Assembly (NCBI RefSeq): GCF_020991475.1
Contig: NZ_JAJMPA010000003.1
Span: 651,771-715,770, forward strand
Reading direction: 5' to 3'
DNA from: Pedobacter sp. MC2016-14
GTDB lineage: Bacteria > Bacteroidota > Bacteroidia > Sphingobacteriales > Sphingobacteriaceae
Length of the DNA stretch: 64,000 nucleotides
A program made the position numbers and the translations under genes. The stretch's first letter is position 1. Every line of letters begins with the position of its first letter. Shown here one piece after another: positions 52,960-61,847 of this stretch. Under the pieces are notes generated by a model. It was not told the DNA's origin and did not search any database. It was given only the letters and a program-made list of their open reading frames with translations.

Positions 52960-54120
52960 TTATCCCCTTAATTTCCTGTAAACCGCAGCAAGGAATGATT
53001 TTAAAAATGGAGCTACTCTTAAACTTTTCATGATTTGAAGATCTTCAAAAATAGACGTCTCTGCATCCAGAAAGGAAAAAATGGTTGAAGCAGGTGTGCC
53101 TTTAAATAAATCATAAAACAATTGGTGCCCCTGATAACGGTTTCCATCTAAAACATTTAGCAAGGTGCTATCATACAATTGTTGTTTTAAAGCTATTGTT
53201 TCTGCACCGAAACTGGCATGGCCGTGTTGTTTCAAACTATGAAGTATTTTTGAGATTGTTTTTTGTGTATTGATGAAAGTATATCCTGTGCTGGCTCTTG
53301 TATCACCTCCTGCAGTACCGATATTTACAATAGAGCCATCAAAACGATTAAACATATGATCTGTCATTGGGATAGCACCAAATTCCTCTTCAATAACTTT
53401 ATATTGGGTTATATTTAATTCGTCATTTATATAGGTCTCAATTTTTGCGTCATACTCAGCTGGCCTTAACAAAGATTTAGAAAAAATGGTATACTCCACA
53501 AAAATTACAGATTCACTAAGCGGCAGGGTATAAAAAAAGGTTGTTCCATGCTCCTGACTGGTTCTAAAGTCCATTAAATGAGCGGCACGTAGGCGTGTAG
53601 GTTCGTTTAATTGTATAATAACCCCTTTAAAATGCTGTAAAAAATACTGACTGTGCGAATGTAAAACTGGTTTCTGGTAAATAGAATTAAATAAAAATTC
53701 ACCTGCAAACTGATAGCGCGCGGTATGCAGAAAACTTTGCTGGTCTTTGTGATACCATGATCTAACTTCATCCAGGTAAAAGGAAACGTTGGGGAAGGTT
53801 TTTAAGTAAGCAAGTACAAAATTATAAAAATCAAGACTACGAATGGTACAATAAGTATAGGGAGCAGCGTCAAGATGTAATTGCTTTCCAGAATTGGAAT
53901 AGAACAAAAGATCATTCCAACTATGGGATATGATTTCATCAAAATCTGTCTGCTCTTTTTTCCAGAACGACCAGGTTTTGTCGTTATTTTGCTTTGAATG
54001 TTTATCTACAACAACAATATGTTTATCATGCCATAAGCCCTCCTTTAAGGCACGATAAAGCAGGCTTAAGCCTGCCATTCCCCCACCGGAAATAATGATA
54101 TCACACTTGATGTTTTCCAT
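52960..54120 (-). CDS. crtY: Lycopene beta-cyclase
   Basis: A 386-residue FAD/NAD-binding cyclase that turns linear lycopene into beta-carotene by closing both ends. It shows the dinucleotide loop DIIISGGGMAGLSLLYRAL, the family motif NDKTWSFW near residue 47, TIRSLDFYNFV, and FGAIPMTDHMFNRFDG with GTAGGDTRASTGYTF. No other carotenoid gene is in the window, so the rest of the pathway lies elsewhere. An exact -7 promoter element lies just upstream. Confidence 0.92.
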   Translation of the reverse strand: MENIKCDIIISGGGMAGLSLLYRALKEGLWHDKHIVVVDKHSKQNNDKTWSFWKKEQTDFDEIISHSWNDLLFYSNSGKQLHLDAAPYTYCTIRSLDFYNFVLAYLKTFPNVSFYLDEVRSWYHKDQQSFLHTARYQFAGEFLFNSIYQKPVLHSHSQYFLQHFKGVIIQLNEPTRLRAAHLMDFRTSQEHGTTFFYTLPLSESVIFVEYTIFSKSLLRPAEYDAKIETYINDELNITQYKVIEEEFGAIPMTDHMFNRFDGSIVNIGTAGGDTRASTGYTFINTQKTISKILHSLKQHGHASFGAETIALKQQLYDSTLLNVLDGNRYQGHQLFYDLFKGTPASTIFSFLDAETSIFEDLQIMKSLRVAPFLKSFLAAVYRKLRG

Positions 54121-54139
54121 TGCATTTAAGTACTGAACC

Positions 54140-54147
54140 CAAATCTA
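54140..54147 (-). promoter_or_regulatory. Promoter -7 element for crtY
   Basis: On the minus strand TAGATTTG is an exact TAnnTTTG match 20 bases before the crtY start. No clear -33 element is seen. Confidence 0.4.
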
Positions 54148-54172
54148 TGGAAACTATATGGGTAATTTTTGA

Positions 54173-54643
54173 TTATGTTAATACTTCAAAATATTCACTG
54201 GCAATTTTATTAAAAATCTGCCTTGTGAGTGGCTTATGCATAAAGGTTACAATTTCTTTATTCTGCATAGCTAATGCTTCATCGTCTGGATTAGTCGAGG
54301 TAGTTAGCATGATTACTTTGATTTCTTCTTTCTGACGTTGATCCAGCGTCCCATACTCCTGCATAAAATCCCATCCACTCATGCCAGGCATATTGATATC
54401 TAAAAAGATCAATCCAGGTCTGGGAGCATCCATTTCGATGTTTTCATACTTTCCGGAAGAGGTTAAAAATTCTAAAGCCTCCCTGGCAGATGTGATGGAT
54501 TTTACATCCACATCTATGTTTGATGTAGAAAGTATCTTTCGATGTATAAAGTTGGTCGGCACATCGTCATCAATTAATAAAACACAATTAAGGCCTTTAT
54601 ATTTAATTATCGGTTGTATATCTTCGCTTTTATCAGCTTTCAT
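54173..54643 (-). CDS. Response regulator, single receiver domain
   Basis: A 156-residue receiver without output domain. I start it at the ATG at 54643, 8 bases after the kinase stop; an in-frame ATG at 54673 would run into the kinase gene. The active site is intact: VLLIDDDVPTNF, phospho-Asp in LIFLDINMPGMSGW, VIMLTTST and the Lys in MHKPLTRQ. The TNFIHRKIL helix is typical of Bacteroidota single-domain regulators. It pairs with the kinase just upstream. Confidence 0.9.
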   Translation of the reverse strand: MKADKSEDIQPIIKYKGLNCVLLIDDDVPTNFIHRKILSTSNIDVDVKSITSAREALEFLTSSGKYENIEMDAPRPGLIFLDINMPGMSGWDFMQEYGTLDQRQKEEIKVIMLTTSTNPDDEALAMQNKEIVTFMHKPLTRQIFNKIASEYFEVLT

Positions 54644-54651
54644 TATGGGGA

Positions 54652-55737
54652 TTATTTGTTTAAGGTGAAACAAAAAGTACTGCCTTGCTGAAGGGTTGAT
54701 TCTACATAAATCTCACCATCATGAAGCTCTACAATTTTTTTGCAATGTGCAAGGCCTATTCCGTTGCCTTCATATTCTGACCTATGGTTTAAACGCTGAA
54801 AAATAACAAATATTTTCTCTTTATAGCGTTCGTCCAGGCCTATTCCGTTGTCTCTAACTAAAAATTTCCAACCCTGCTCCTGCTTTTCAGCGGATATTTC
54901 TATTTCTGGAATGCTACCAGGCTTTCTAAATTTTATAGCATTACTGATTAGATTTTGAAAAAGTTGTCTGATTTGGGTTTCATTCCCATTTACTACCGGC
55001 AAATTATTAAAATAAATGTTAGCACCGCTTTTTTGAATACTGGAATGCAAATCATTTTTAACCTGTTCTACCAAAATTTCGCAATCTACAGTACTAATCC
55101 TGCTCACACCGATCCTGGAGTAATCCAGCAATCCTTTAATGAGTTCTTTCATCCGCTCAGCAGATTGAGAGATATAGCTAAGATAAAGCAGCCCATCGTT
55201 ATCCAGGCTTCCAGAATATTCTTCTTTTAATAAATCAATAAAATTGGTTACGGTTAACAAGGGCTCTTGTAAATCATGAGAAGCGATGTAGACAAACTGC
55301 TCTAATTGCTTGTTATAAGCAGCTAATTCTCTGGCATAGTTCCGTATTGCCCTGTCTTTCCTCATTTTTTCAGTGAGGTCCCGGGTAACTTTAGAAAATC
55401 CAAGTACATTTTTATTTTCATCGTACATGGCTTTAATGAGGATGCTGCCCCAAAAACGGTGTCCGTCTTTTTTTACCCGCCAGCCTTCATCTGATGCTTT
55501 ACCAAGTTTTACGGCTGCCTGAAGCAGGGATTCGGGCTTTCCATTCAGCAAATCTTCCTCCGTATAGAAGATTCTGAAATTTTTACCAATAACTTCGGCT
55601 GAGCTATATCCTTTGATGTTTTCTGCTCCTTTGTTCCAGTCTACAATGTTCCCCTCTTTATCTAAAAATAAAATAGCATAATCTTCTATTTCATCTAGCA
55701 TATTAAGGAGTTCCGTTTGATCTTTACCGAAGTGCAT
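54652..55737 (-). CDS. PAS-domain sensor histidine kinase (soluble)
   Basis: A 361-residue cytoplasmic kinase. A PAS domain with PAC end occupies about residues 10-130 (AILFLDKEGNIVDWNKGAEN and KVTRDLTEKMRKD). The HisKA helix shows SHDLQEPLLTVTNF, and the ATPase domain has LFQNLISNAIKFRKPG, VRDNGIGLDERY and GNGIGLAHCKKIVELHDG. No membrane segment is present, so it senses something inside the cell, perhaps redox, light or a ligand bound by PAS. It is followed by its response regulator and lies 147 bases downstream of the ergothioneine operon. Confidence 0.9.
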   Translation of the reverse strand: MHFGKDQTELLNMLDEIEDYAILFLDKEGNIVDWNKGAENIKGYSSAEVIGKNFRIFYTEEDLLNGKPESLLQAAVKLGKASDEGWRVKKDGHRFWGSILIKAMYDENKNVLGFSKVTRDLTEKMRKDRAIRNYARELAAYNKQLEQFVYIASHDLQEPLLTVTNFIDLLKEEYSGSLDNDGLLYLSYISQSAERMKELIKGLLDYSRIGVSRISTVDCEILVEQVKNDLHSSIQKSGANIYFNNLPVVNGNETQIRQLFQNLISNAIKFRKPGSIPEIEISAEKQEQGWKFLVRDNGIGLDERYKEKIFVIFQRLNHRSEYEGNGIGLAHCKKIVELHDGEIYVESTLQQGSTFCFTLNK

Positions 55738-55884
55738 TTATAACATCTATATTAAGTTGATAGGTTAAGGCCATTTTCAAAATACGAGCCAATTAAAAAA
55801 GCGGCTTGATTTGGCTTTAATATGGCCCTTTCTAATAAATCGAGCAATTATTTCTCATATTGTGGAGTAAACAAATTCCCATGT

Positions 55885-56823
55885 TTACACACCTGACCAC
55901 ACGGTATCGAGAAACCATTTTTTTGAATCATAGAAATGTGCAATCGGTTTAAAACCTGCCGCTCTTGCAATAGCATCGGTTTCTTCGACACTATATTTTT
56001 GAGAGATTTCCATATCAATATATTCATTTTCTTTGAAATGAAAGGTATGGTCTGAGATATTTACTACCTGATCCGTCAAACTGATCAGGTAGCTTCTGCA
56101 TGCACCGGTAGAGGGATCGTAGGATGGATAATGTTCAAACTGGCTAAGGATAAAATTTCCCTTTAGTTCGCGGTTGATTCTTTTAAGCAGGTTAAGGTTA
56201 AAATCACGGGTGTATCCCGCTGCATCATTATACGCTGCACGGATGACGCGCGGATGCTTTTTTAGATCGAAACCAATCAGTAGCAAGTCGTCTGGTTTTA
56301 GCAGGGTACGTAACCTTTTACAAAAATCCAGGGCTTCATCAGGTTTAAAGTTACCGATGTTACCTCCCAGAAAGAGCACTACCTTTTTACGTGAAGATAT
56401 TGCATAGGCTTTTTGGAGCATTTCAAAATATTCTCCGTTTAAACCTGTTACTTTAAGTCCTGGTATGGCATTGGGAAGATTTTTTTCCAGGTAATTGACC
56501 ATACTAGAAGAGATGTCTATAGGCATGTAGGTGAAATCTGCACCTTGTTCATGAAGCTCAGCAAGCAGATAACTGGATTTTGTGGCGTCCCCCGCTCCGA
56601 GCTCAACCAAATCAAATTCAGCAAAGCCATTTTTTAATGTTAATGCAAGCTCCTTTGTACGCGTTTTGAAAATTTCCATTTCACAATTCGTGGGGTAATA
56701 TTCTACACTACCCATAATCTGCTGAAAGAGCTTATCTCCTGCTTCATCATAAAAATATTTGGAGTTCAAGCTTTTTGGGCTTTGATTCAGGTCTCGTAAA
56801 ACCTCTTTTAAAAATTGTTCCAT
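55885..56823 (-). CDS. egtD: L-histidine N-alpha-methyltransferase EgtD
   Basis: A 312-residue SAM-dependent enzyme that trimethylates histidine to hercynine, the first step of ergothioneine synthesis. Motifs of the Methyltransf_33/EgtD family are clear: NSKYFYDEAGDKLFQQIM, YYPTNCEMEIF (Tyr/Asn of the histidine pocket), LVELGAGDATKSSYLL (SAM loop), FLGGNIGNF and LIGFDLKKHP. It is the last gene of a five-gene operon, 3 bases after egtB. A weak inverted repeat overlaps its stop codon. Histidine specificity fits the EgtB neighbour. Confidence 0.94.
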   Translation of the reverse strand: MEQFLKEVLRDLNQSPKSLNSKYFYDEAGDKLFQQIMGSVEYYPTNCEMEIFKTRTKELALTLKNGFAEFDLVELGAGDATKSSYLLAELHEQGADFTYMPIDISSSMVNYLEKNLPNAIPGLKVTGLNGEYFEMLQKAYAISSRKKVVLFLGGNIGNFKPDEALDFCKRLRTLLKPDDLLLIGFDLKKHPRVIRAAYNDAAGYTRDFNLNLLKRINRELKGNFILSQFEHYPSYDPSTGACRSYLISLTDQVVNISDHTFHFKENEYIDMEISQKYSVEETDAIARAAGFKPIAHFYDSKKWFLDTVWSGV

Positions 56824-56826
56824 GGT

Positions 56827-57984
56827 TTATTTTGCAAGCCTGATTCCGCTAAACATCCACCTTAATTGAGGGTGAAAAAAATTTCTGTAGGTTGACCGAC
56901 TGTGGTTTAATGAGCTGGCAACTGATGCGCCCCGAAGTACCTTTTGGTTAACCATAAATTTGCCATTGTACTCTCCTAATGCTCCTGCGGCCTTCGAAAA
57001 TCCAGGATATGGAAGATATGCACTTTCGGTCCACTCCCATAAGTTACCCCATTGTAATTGAGCAGCCGCAACTTCCCATTCAAATTCTGTTGGCAAGCGC
57101 ATTCCCTTCCATTGTGCAAAGGCTGCAGCTTCATAATAACTTATATGGTTTACCGGTTTCGCAGCTGCTATTGGCCGTAATCCTGAAAGGGTGTAGCTAT
57201 ACCAACAATCTTCTATTTTATACCAATACATTGGTGACTGTATCAGATTTTCATTAACCCAATCCCATCCTTCGGCATGCCATAAATTGAAGTTGCTATA
57301 ACCTCCATCTTGTATAAAATCAAGATATTCTGAATTACTGACCAGCTTTGTGGATATACTAAAATCCTGAATATACGTTTTATGCCTGCCCAATTCATTA
57401 TCAAAATGAAAGCCTGAACCATTAAAACCTATTTCATAAACACCTTCGCTAATATCAATCCAATGTTCTGTATTGGCAGTGGTATCAGCTAAATTTTGAT
57501 CTATTGTTTCAGTACTGTAAGCAGGGAAAAGGGGATTATGTCCTAAAATATATTTAATATCATACCACAACAGTTCTTGATGTTGCTCTTCATGATTTAA
57601 GCCTAATTGCATTAACGCTTCGATTTCAGCATTTGGGCTTGTGCTTAAAAAGCCTTCCATCGCTTCATCTACATAAGCCCTATATAAAAATACTTCATCT
57701 ACAGTAGGCCGACTTAGGTTGCCACGATCTGTACGAATTACTCTAGCCCCAATATTTTCATAATAACTATTGAAAACATAATTGTATTCTATGTTATAGG
57801 GAACGTATGCTGCAGCATGAGGGATCAGGATAAATGTTTCAAAAAACCATGTTGTATGCCCTAAATGCCATTTTGGTGGACTTACATCTACTATGGGTTG
57901 CACCACATAATCTTCCTTTTGCAATTTCGAACAAATCAGTACGCTATGCGCCCTGACTTTGGCATACTGCTTCCAAAGTGACAT
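56827..57984 (-). CDS. egtB: Ergothioneine biosynthesis sulfoxide synthase EgtB
   Basis: A 385-residue non-haem iron enzyme joining hercynine to a thiol donor (cysteine or gamma-glutamylcysteine) with oxygen to make the sulfoxide intermediate. The N-terminal DinB-like domain has PPKWHLGHTTWFFETF and the iron triad motif NHEEQHQELL; the C-terminal FGE-sulfatase domain shows RLPTEFEWEVAAAQ, WGNLWEWTESAY and LRGASVASS. No egtA or egtC gene is in the operon, so direct use of cysteine is possible (inference), and the final lyase EgtE must be encoded elsewhere. It sits 3 bases after the transporter gene. Confidence 0.93.
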   Translation of the reverse strand: MSLWKQYAKVRAHSVLICSKLQKEDYVVQPIVDVSPPKWHLGHTTWFFETFILIPHAAAYVPYNIEYNYVFNSYYENIGARVIRTDRGNLSRPTVDEVFLYRAYVDEAMEGFLSTSPNAEIEALMQLGLNHEEQHQELLWYDIKYILGHNPLFPAYSTETIDQNLADTTANTEHWIDISEGVYEIGFNGSGFHFDNELGRHKTYIQDFSISTKLVSNSEYLDFIQDGGYSNFNLWHAEGWDWVNENLIQSPMYWYKIEDCWYSYTLSGLRPIAAAKPVNHISYYEAAAFAQWKGMRLPTEFEWEVAAAQLQWGNLWEWTESAYLPYPGFSKAAGALGEYNGKFMVNQKVLRGASVASSLNHSRSTYRNFFHPQLRWMFSGIRLAK

Positions 57985-57987
57985 GCT

Positions 57988-59553
57988 TTATTTAGTTAAA
58001 TGTTTGGTTAAATCTGTTATGCTATTGATCTGCAAAGTTTGTGCCTGTTCTCGTCTCATCATCAATGCATAGGTATTGTTAAAACCTATCGGCTTAAGCC
58101 ACTTCACATTAAATTTCTGTTTAAATTCTGTGCTTACATATTCATAAACAGCAGCTGGATCTGCATTTAATTTTTGGATGACAGATTGCGCTGGTTTTAG
58201 CAATACCAGGAAGCCTGTTCCTGTATATTCCGGATAAAAATCAATCTCATTATTAATTAAAGCATCAAAACAAATTTTAGTACCCCCCAAGCCTGTTTTG
58301 GTTGCAACGTTTAGATCTGTATTGCCCATGATGAGTATTTTATACATTTGGGCGAGAATGTACTGTTCGCCGAATATCTTTGAGCCAATCCGGATGGTAC
58401 CTTTGTTTTTTTTACCAGCAGGTTTGAATAGCTTTTTTGCGACGATGAAATCCATTGCTACTTTTTCTGGACTCTGTTTGAGATGATCTACTTTATAATT
58501 GAGTACTGTCATCAGGGAATCATTGATCGTTCCGGACAATTGGTTTAGTACCGATTCCAGCTCGGGATATCGATAAAGTACTTCTTGTCTGATAATGGGC
58601 GCCGCATAATAAGGCGGAAAAATATGTTGGTCGTCTTTAAGGGTGACAAGATCATAAGCCTTTAAACGTCCATCAGTACTGTAACCGCTAATGATATCAA
58701 GTTTACCTTCATAAGCAGCTTTGTACATAACTGCATCGCTAATCACAACTGTTTCTATTCCTAACCTGTATACTTCTTTTAAACCAAGGTACCCATCTTT
58801 ACGCCCCATAAACTCTGGTGTAAAGCCTGCCAGCATACGATTGCCGATTTGAACGGGAAGTAGATAAAAGGAAGTGGACAACACGATAATAAATGGAGCG
58901 AGGAGGTATATGAGCTTAAAGGATTTAAGATTGATTTTTTGAACAAACGAAAGTAAAAGGTCCAACAAAATGGCCAGTAAAGCCGCTGGGATTGCGCCGG
59001 CGAGAATCATATTTGAATTGTTTAGCGCTATGCCTCCAAAAATGAATTCGCCCAAACCACCTGCTGCTATATAAGCTGCTAGTGTAGCCACGCCAACGTT
59101 AATGACAGTTGCAGTACGTATTCCAGCCATAAGAACTGGAAAAGCAAGTGGCAACTCAACTTTAACCAGAATTTGCCAGGTATTCATTCCCATCCCCTTT
59201 GCAGCTTCTTTAACTGCGGGATCTACTTCGGTAATGCCTGTATAGGTATTACGGATAATGGGCAGAAGGGCATACAGGAAAAGCGCAAGTATAGCAGGCT
59301 TTGGTCCTATTCCCAACAGGGGTATCATGACGCCTAATAAGGCGATACTGGGTATAGTTTGTAAAACTCCAGCAATACCAAGTACTATGCCTGAAGTTTT
59401 AGGTTTTCTTGCGATGAGAATACCCAAAGGCACTGCAACAAGAATAGCCGCCAGTAAAGAAATTAATGTTAGGCTAAGATGGCTGAGCGTTTGGCTTAGT
59501 AACTTATCAGATTGCTGGGCAATAAACGTGAAAAAGCTTTGGGATTGATCCAT
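57988..59553 (-). CDS. ABC importer permease fused to substrate-binding domain (OpuB/EgtU-like)
   Basis: A 521-residue fusion. Residues 1 to about 215 form a six-helix permease with the ATPase-contact loop EVDPAVKEAAKGMGMNTWQI and AAGGLGEFIFGGIALNNSNM. After another helix (about 220-235) a periplasmic OpuAC-type binding domain follows. Its order is unusual: the part normally last (EFMGRKDGYLGLKEVY, STDGRL, FPPYYAAPII, MTVLNYKVD; about residues 245-378) comes before the part normally first (IRIGSKIFGEQYILAQMY, YPEYTGTG, GFNNTYALMMRR; about 384-521). The fused layout equals EgtU, the ergothioneine importer of H. pylori and S. pneumoniae, and its neighbours are egtB and egtD. Glycine betaine or choline remains an alternative substrate. 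Confidence 0.85.
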   Translation of the reverse strand: MDQSQSFFTFIAQQSDKLLSQTLSHLSLTLISLLAAILVAVPLGILIARKPKTSGIVLGIAGVLQTIPSIALLGVMIPLLGIGPKPAILALFLYALLPIIRNTYTGITEVDPAVKEAAKGMGMNTWQILVKVELPLAFPVLMAGIRTATVINVGVATLAAYIAAGGLGEFIFGGIALNNSNMILAGAIPAALLAILLDLLLSFVQKINLKSFKLIYLLAPFIIVLSTSFYLLPVQIGNRMLAGFTPEFMGRKDGYLGLKEVYRLGIETVVISDAVMYKAAYEGKLDIISGYSTDGRLKAYDLVTLKDDQHIFPPYYAAPIIRQEVLYRYPELESVLNQLSGTINDSLMTVLNYKVDHLKQSPEKVAMDFIVAKKLFKPAGKKNKGTIRIGSKIFGEQYILAQMYKILIMGNTDLNVATKTGLGGTKICFDALINNEIDFYPEYTGTGFLVLLKPAQSVIQKLNADPAAVYEYVSTEFKQKFNVKWLKPIGFNNTYALMMRREQAQTLQINSITDLTKHLTK

Positions 59554-59554
59554 A

Positions 59555-60385
59555 TTATTTTTGGTAGGTCAACATTGCATTTCTGAGCTCCTCAGCTGTC
59601 CAACCCAACATGGCATCCCATACTGAGCGCTCATCGGTAAGTTCCAAAGTTTTTAATTCCAGTTGCATGCGCTGCTCTTTAAGGAACTCTGTAACGAATT
59701 CATTTTGAGGGTTAAACAACAATTGCCGGGGCGTACCAACCTGCATCACTTTTCCTTTGTCCATCAGGCAAATTACATCGCCAAGTTCAAAGGCTTCCTG
59801 AACATCGTGGGTAACCATAATAATCGTTTTTTTAACAAGTTCGTCCAGTTGTTTAAATTCCTTCCGGATATTTATCCTGGTAATGTTATCTAACGCACCA
59901 AAGGGCTCGTCCATTAGCAATACAGATGGGCTGGTCATTAATGCTCTGGCTAATCCTACACGCTGCTGCTGACCGCCGCTCAATGATCCCGGATATTGAT
60001 TGAGCAGGGCAATCTCCAGTTTAAGTTTTTCAAAAAGCTCTAATGTTCGCCGGCGAATACGTTTACTATCCCATTTTAAGAGTTGAGGAACGATGGCCAC
60101 ATTCTCGGCAATGGTGTAGTGAGGAAAAAGTCCATGGTTTTGCAATACATAACCAATTCCCCTTCGAAGTACTTCTGGCTGCTGCAGGTTAATGTTCTCG
60201 TTGTTCAAATAAACAGCCCCTTCATCAGGTTCTATTAAACGATTGATCATGCGGAGTGTGGTGGTTTTTCCGCAACCGCTGGTACCCAGAAGCATTAAAT
60301 TTTGTCCTTCCTGAATTTCGAAGCTGAGCTGATCTACAACAGTGGTTCCATTATATCTTTTTACAAGATTTTCTACTTTAATCAT
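59555..60385 (-). CDS. ABC importer ATPase (OpuB/ProV/EgtV-like)
   Basis: A 276-residue ATP-binding subunit. Walker A (LLGTSGCGKTTTLRMI), the Q-loop LQNHGLFPH, the signature SLSGGQQQRVGLARAL, Walker B VLLMDEPFGALD and the switch His in MVTHDVQEAF are all intact. It lacks the two CBS domains of osmotically controlled OpuA/ProV ATPases, in keeping with the shorter EgtV/OpuBA type. It starts 8 bases inside the end of the reductase gene and stops one base before the permease fusion, so the subunits are made together. Confidence 0.9.
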   Translation of the reverse strand: MIKVENLVKRYNGTTVVDQLSFEIQEGQNLMLLGTSGCGKTTTLRMINRLIEPDEGAVYLNNENINLQQPEVLRRGIGYVLQNHGLFPHYTIAENVAIVPQLLKWDSKRIRRRTLELFEKLKLEIALLNQYPGSLSGGQQQRVGLARALMTSPSVLLMDEPFGALDNITRINIRKEFKQLDELVKKTIIMVTHDVQEAFELGDVICLMDKGKVMQVGTPRQLLFNPQNEFVTEFLKEQRMQLELKTLELTDERSVWDAMLGWTAEELRNAMLTYQK

Positions 60386-61766
60386 GAATGGACATAAAAA
60401 GATTATTTAAAGATTCTGCATATAATGGATGTGCGATGATGGCGAAGCGAATTTGATCGTATGTAATTTTCCCCATCATAGCCATCTGTAAAACAGTCAT
60501 GATCTCTCCCCCTTCTTCACCAATAATTGCAGCGCCTAAAATTTGCTTCGACTTGCGATCTACTACAGCTTTCATCAAGCCTCTTGTTTCTGCAGTTTCA
60601 ATAGCCCGGGCGACATTTTTCATTGGGATCTTTGCAACCATATAATCTATCCCCTGCTCCTTCGCTTCTCTTTCTGTAATGCCAATTCGGCCCAACTGAG
60701 GATCGGTAAACATACAGTAAGGAACCATGCGATCCAATGTATCTAATTTTTCTCCTTTAGCCAATAAGTTATTGGTAACAATTACATAATCATTGTAGGC
60801 GATATGGGTAAAGGAAGGACCTCCTTTAACGTCGCCCAGTGCATATACATTTTTTGCTTTTGTTTCCAGATATTCGTTCACCTTAATATACCCACGTTCA
60901 TCACATTCGATACTGGTGTTTTCGAGGCCTAGTTTTTTTGTTTGAGGGGCCCTTCCTGAGGCTAATAAGATATGGCTACAGGTATATTGACGGCTTTTAT
61001 TTTCAATTTCAACGTCTGCAATAATATTTCCAGTTGATGATTTAGATAACCTTTTGACTTTTGCAGCAGTAACAACTTCGATTCCATCTTCCTTAAATAT
61101 TTCTGACATGGCAACACAGACATCATCATCTTCTTTAGGCATTAGCAATGGTGACTTTTCCAGCAAAGTCACTTGAGCACCAAAACGCTTAAACATTTGC
61201 CCAAATTCTAAGCCGATATAGCCTCCGCCAATGATCAGCAGGTGCTCTGGTATTTCAGTTAGCTCCATGATACTGGTAGAAGTCAAATAATCCACGTCAT
61301 TAATCCCTTCAATTTCGGGAATTACTGGGCTTGAACCAGTATTTATAAAGATTTTTTTAGCAGTATAGTTACCAAAGTTTCCATCGTGTTCGTTAATGTA
61401 AACCGTATGATCATCTACAAACTTAGCTTCACCGTATAATAGGTTAAGATTTTCTGTTTTCTCTATGCCTTTTTCAGATCCGCCACGAAACAGTGATATA
61501 ATCTTATCTTTTCGTTGGATGATAGCTTCGAAATTGACTTTATAGGAGGGGATTTCAATTCCCAAATCATCGCTTCTTTTAGCCAAATAAGCCATTCTTG
61601 CCGAAGCTATCATTGCTTTTGTAGGGGTACATCCATCATTAATACAGGTACCACCTACCGCTCTTTTTTCTACGAGTAAGGTTTTTAAACCAGCAGCAGC
61701 CATTTTTTTTGCAAGTGGCACACCTGCCTGGCCAGCGCCAATTACTATTGCATCGTAATCTCTCAT
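60378..61766 (-). CDS. FAD-dependent pyridine nucleotide-disulfide oxidoreductase
   Basis: A 462-residue flavoenzyme of the lipoamide dehydrogenase/mercuric reductase/glutathione reductase family. It has the FAD loop AIVIGAGQAGVPLAKKMA, the redox-active pair in GGTCINDGCTPTKAM (Cys41 and Cys46), the NAD(P) loop LIIGGGYIGLEFGQ, the second FAD motif YALGDVKGG and the C-terminal His-Glu in IIAHPLYAES. Substrate specificity is not readable, and there is no lipoyl-complex gene nearby. As first gene of the operon with egtB, egtD and the importer, it may reduce ergothioneine disulfide or another low-molecular-weight disulfide; this is inference from context. Confidence 0.88.
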   Translation of the reverse strand: MRDYDAIVIGAGQAGVPLAKKMAAAGLKTLLVEKRAVGGTCINDGCTPTKAMIASARMAYLAKRSDDLGIEIPSYKVNFEAIIQRKDKIISLFRGGSEKGIEKTENLNLLYGEAKFVDDHTVYINEHDGNFGNYTAKKIFINTGSSPVIPEIEGINDVDYLTSTSIMELTEIPEHLLIIGGGYIGLEFGQMFKRFGAQVTLLEKSPLLMPKEDDDVCVAMSEIFKEDGIEVVTAAKVKRLSKSSTGNIIADVEIENKSRQYTCSHILLASGRAPQTKKLGLENTSIECDERGYIKVNEYLETKAKNVYALGDVKGGPSFTHIAYNDYVIVTNNLLAKGEKLDTLDRMVPYCMFTDPQLGRIGITEREAKEQGIDYMVAKIPMKNVARAIETAETRGLMKAVVDRKSKQILGAAIIGEEGGEIMTVLQMAMMGKITYDQIRFAIIAHPLYAESLNNLFMSIHD

Positions 61767-61814
61767 TTATTAACGGTTAAATGTTATGTGCTTTAAACCT
61801 AACAAATATCAACC

Positions 61815-61844
61815 CAAATTTAAGATTACATTTGGCTTTATCAA
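61815..61844 (-). promoter_or_regulatory. Promoter of the ergothioneine/transport operon
   Basis: On the minus strand TTG (61844-61842), exactly 19 bases, then TAAATTTG (61822-61815), a full match to TTG-N19-TAnnTTTG. The predicted start of transcription is about 40 bases before the reductase ATG. The sigma-factor gene ends at 61848, so read-through from it is also possible. Confidence 0.55.
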
Positions 61845-61847
61845 TTG

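Noticed and set aside
52960..54120. Carotenoid gene cluster around crtY
   Set aside because: Neighbouring genes are an OmpA protein and a two-component system; no crtB, crtI or crtZ is in the window.
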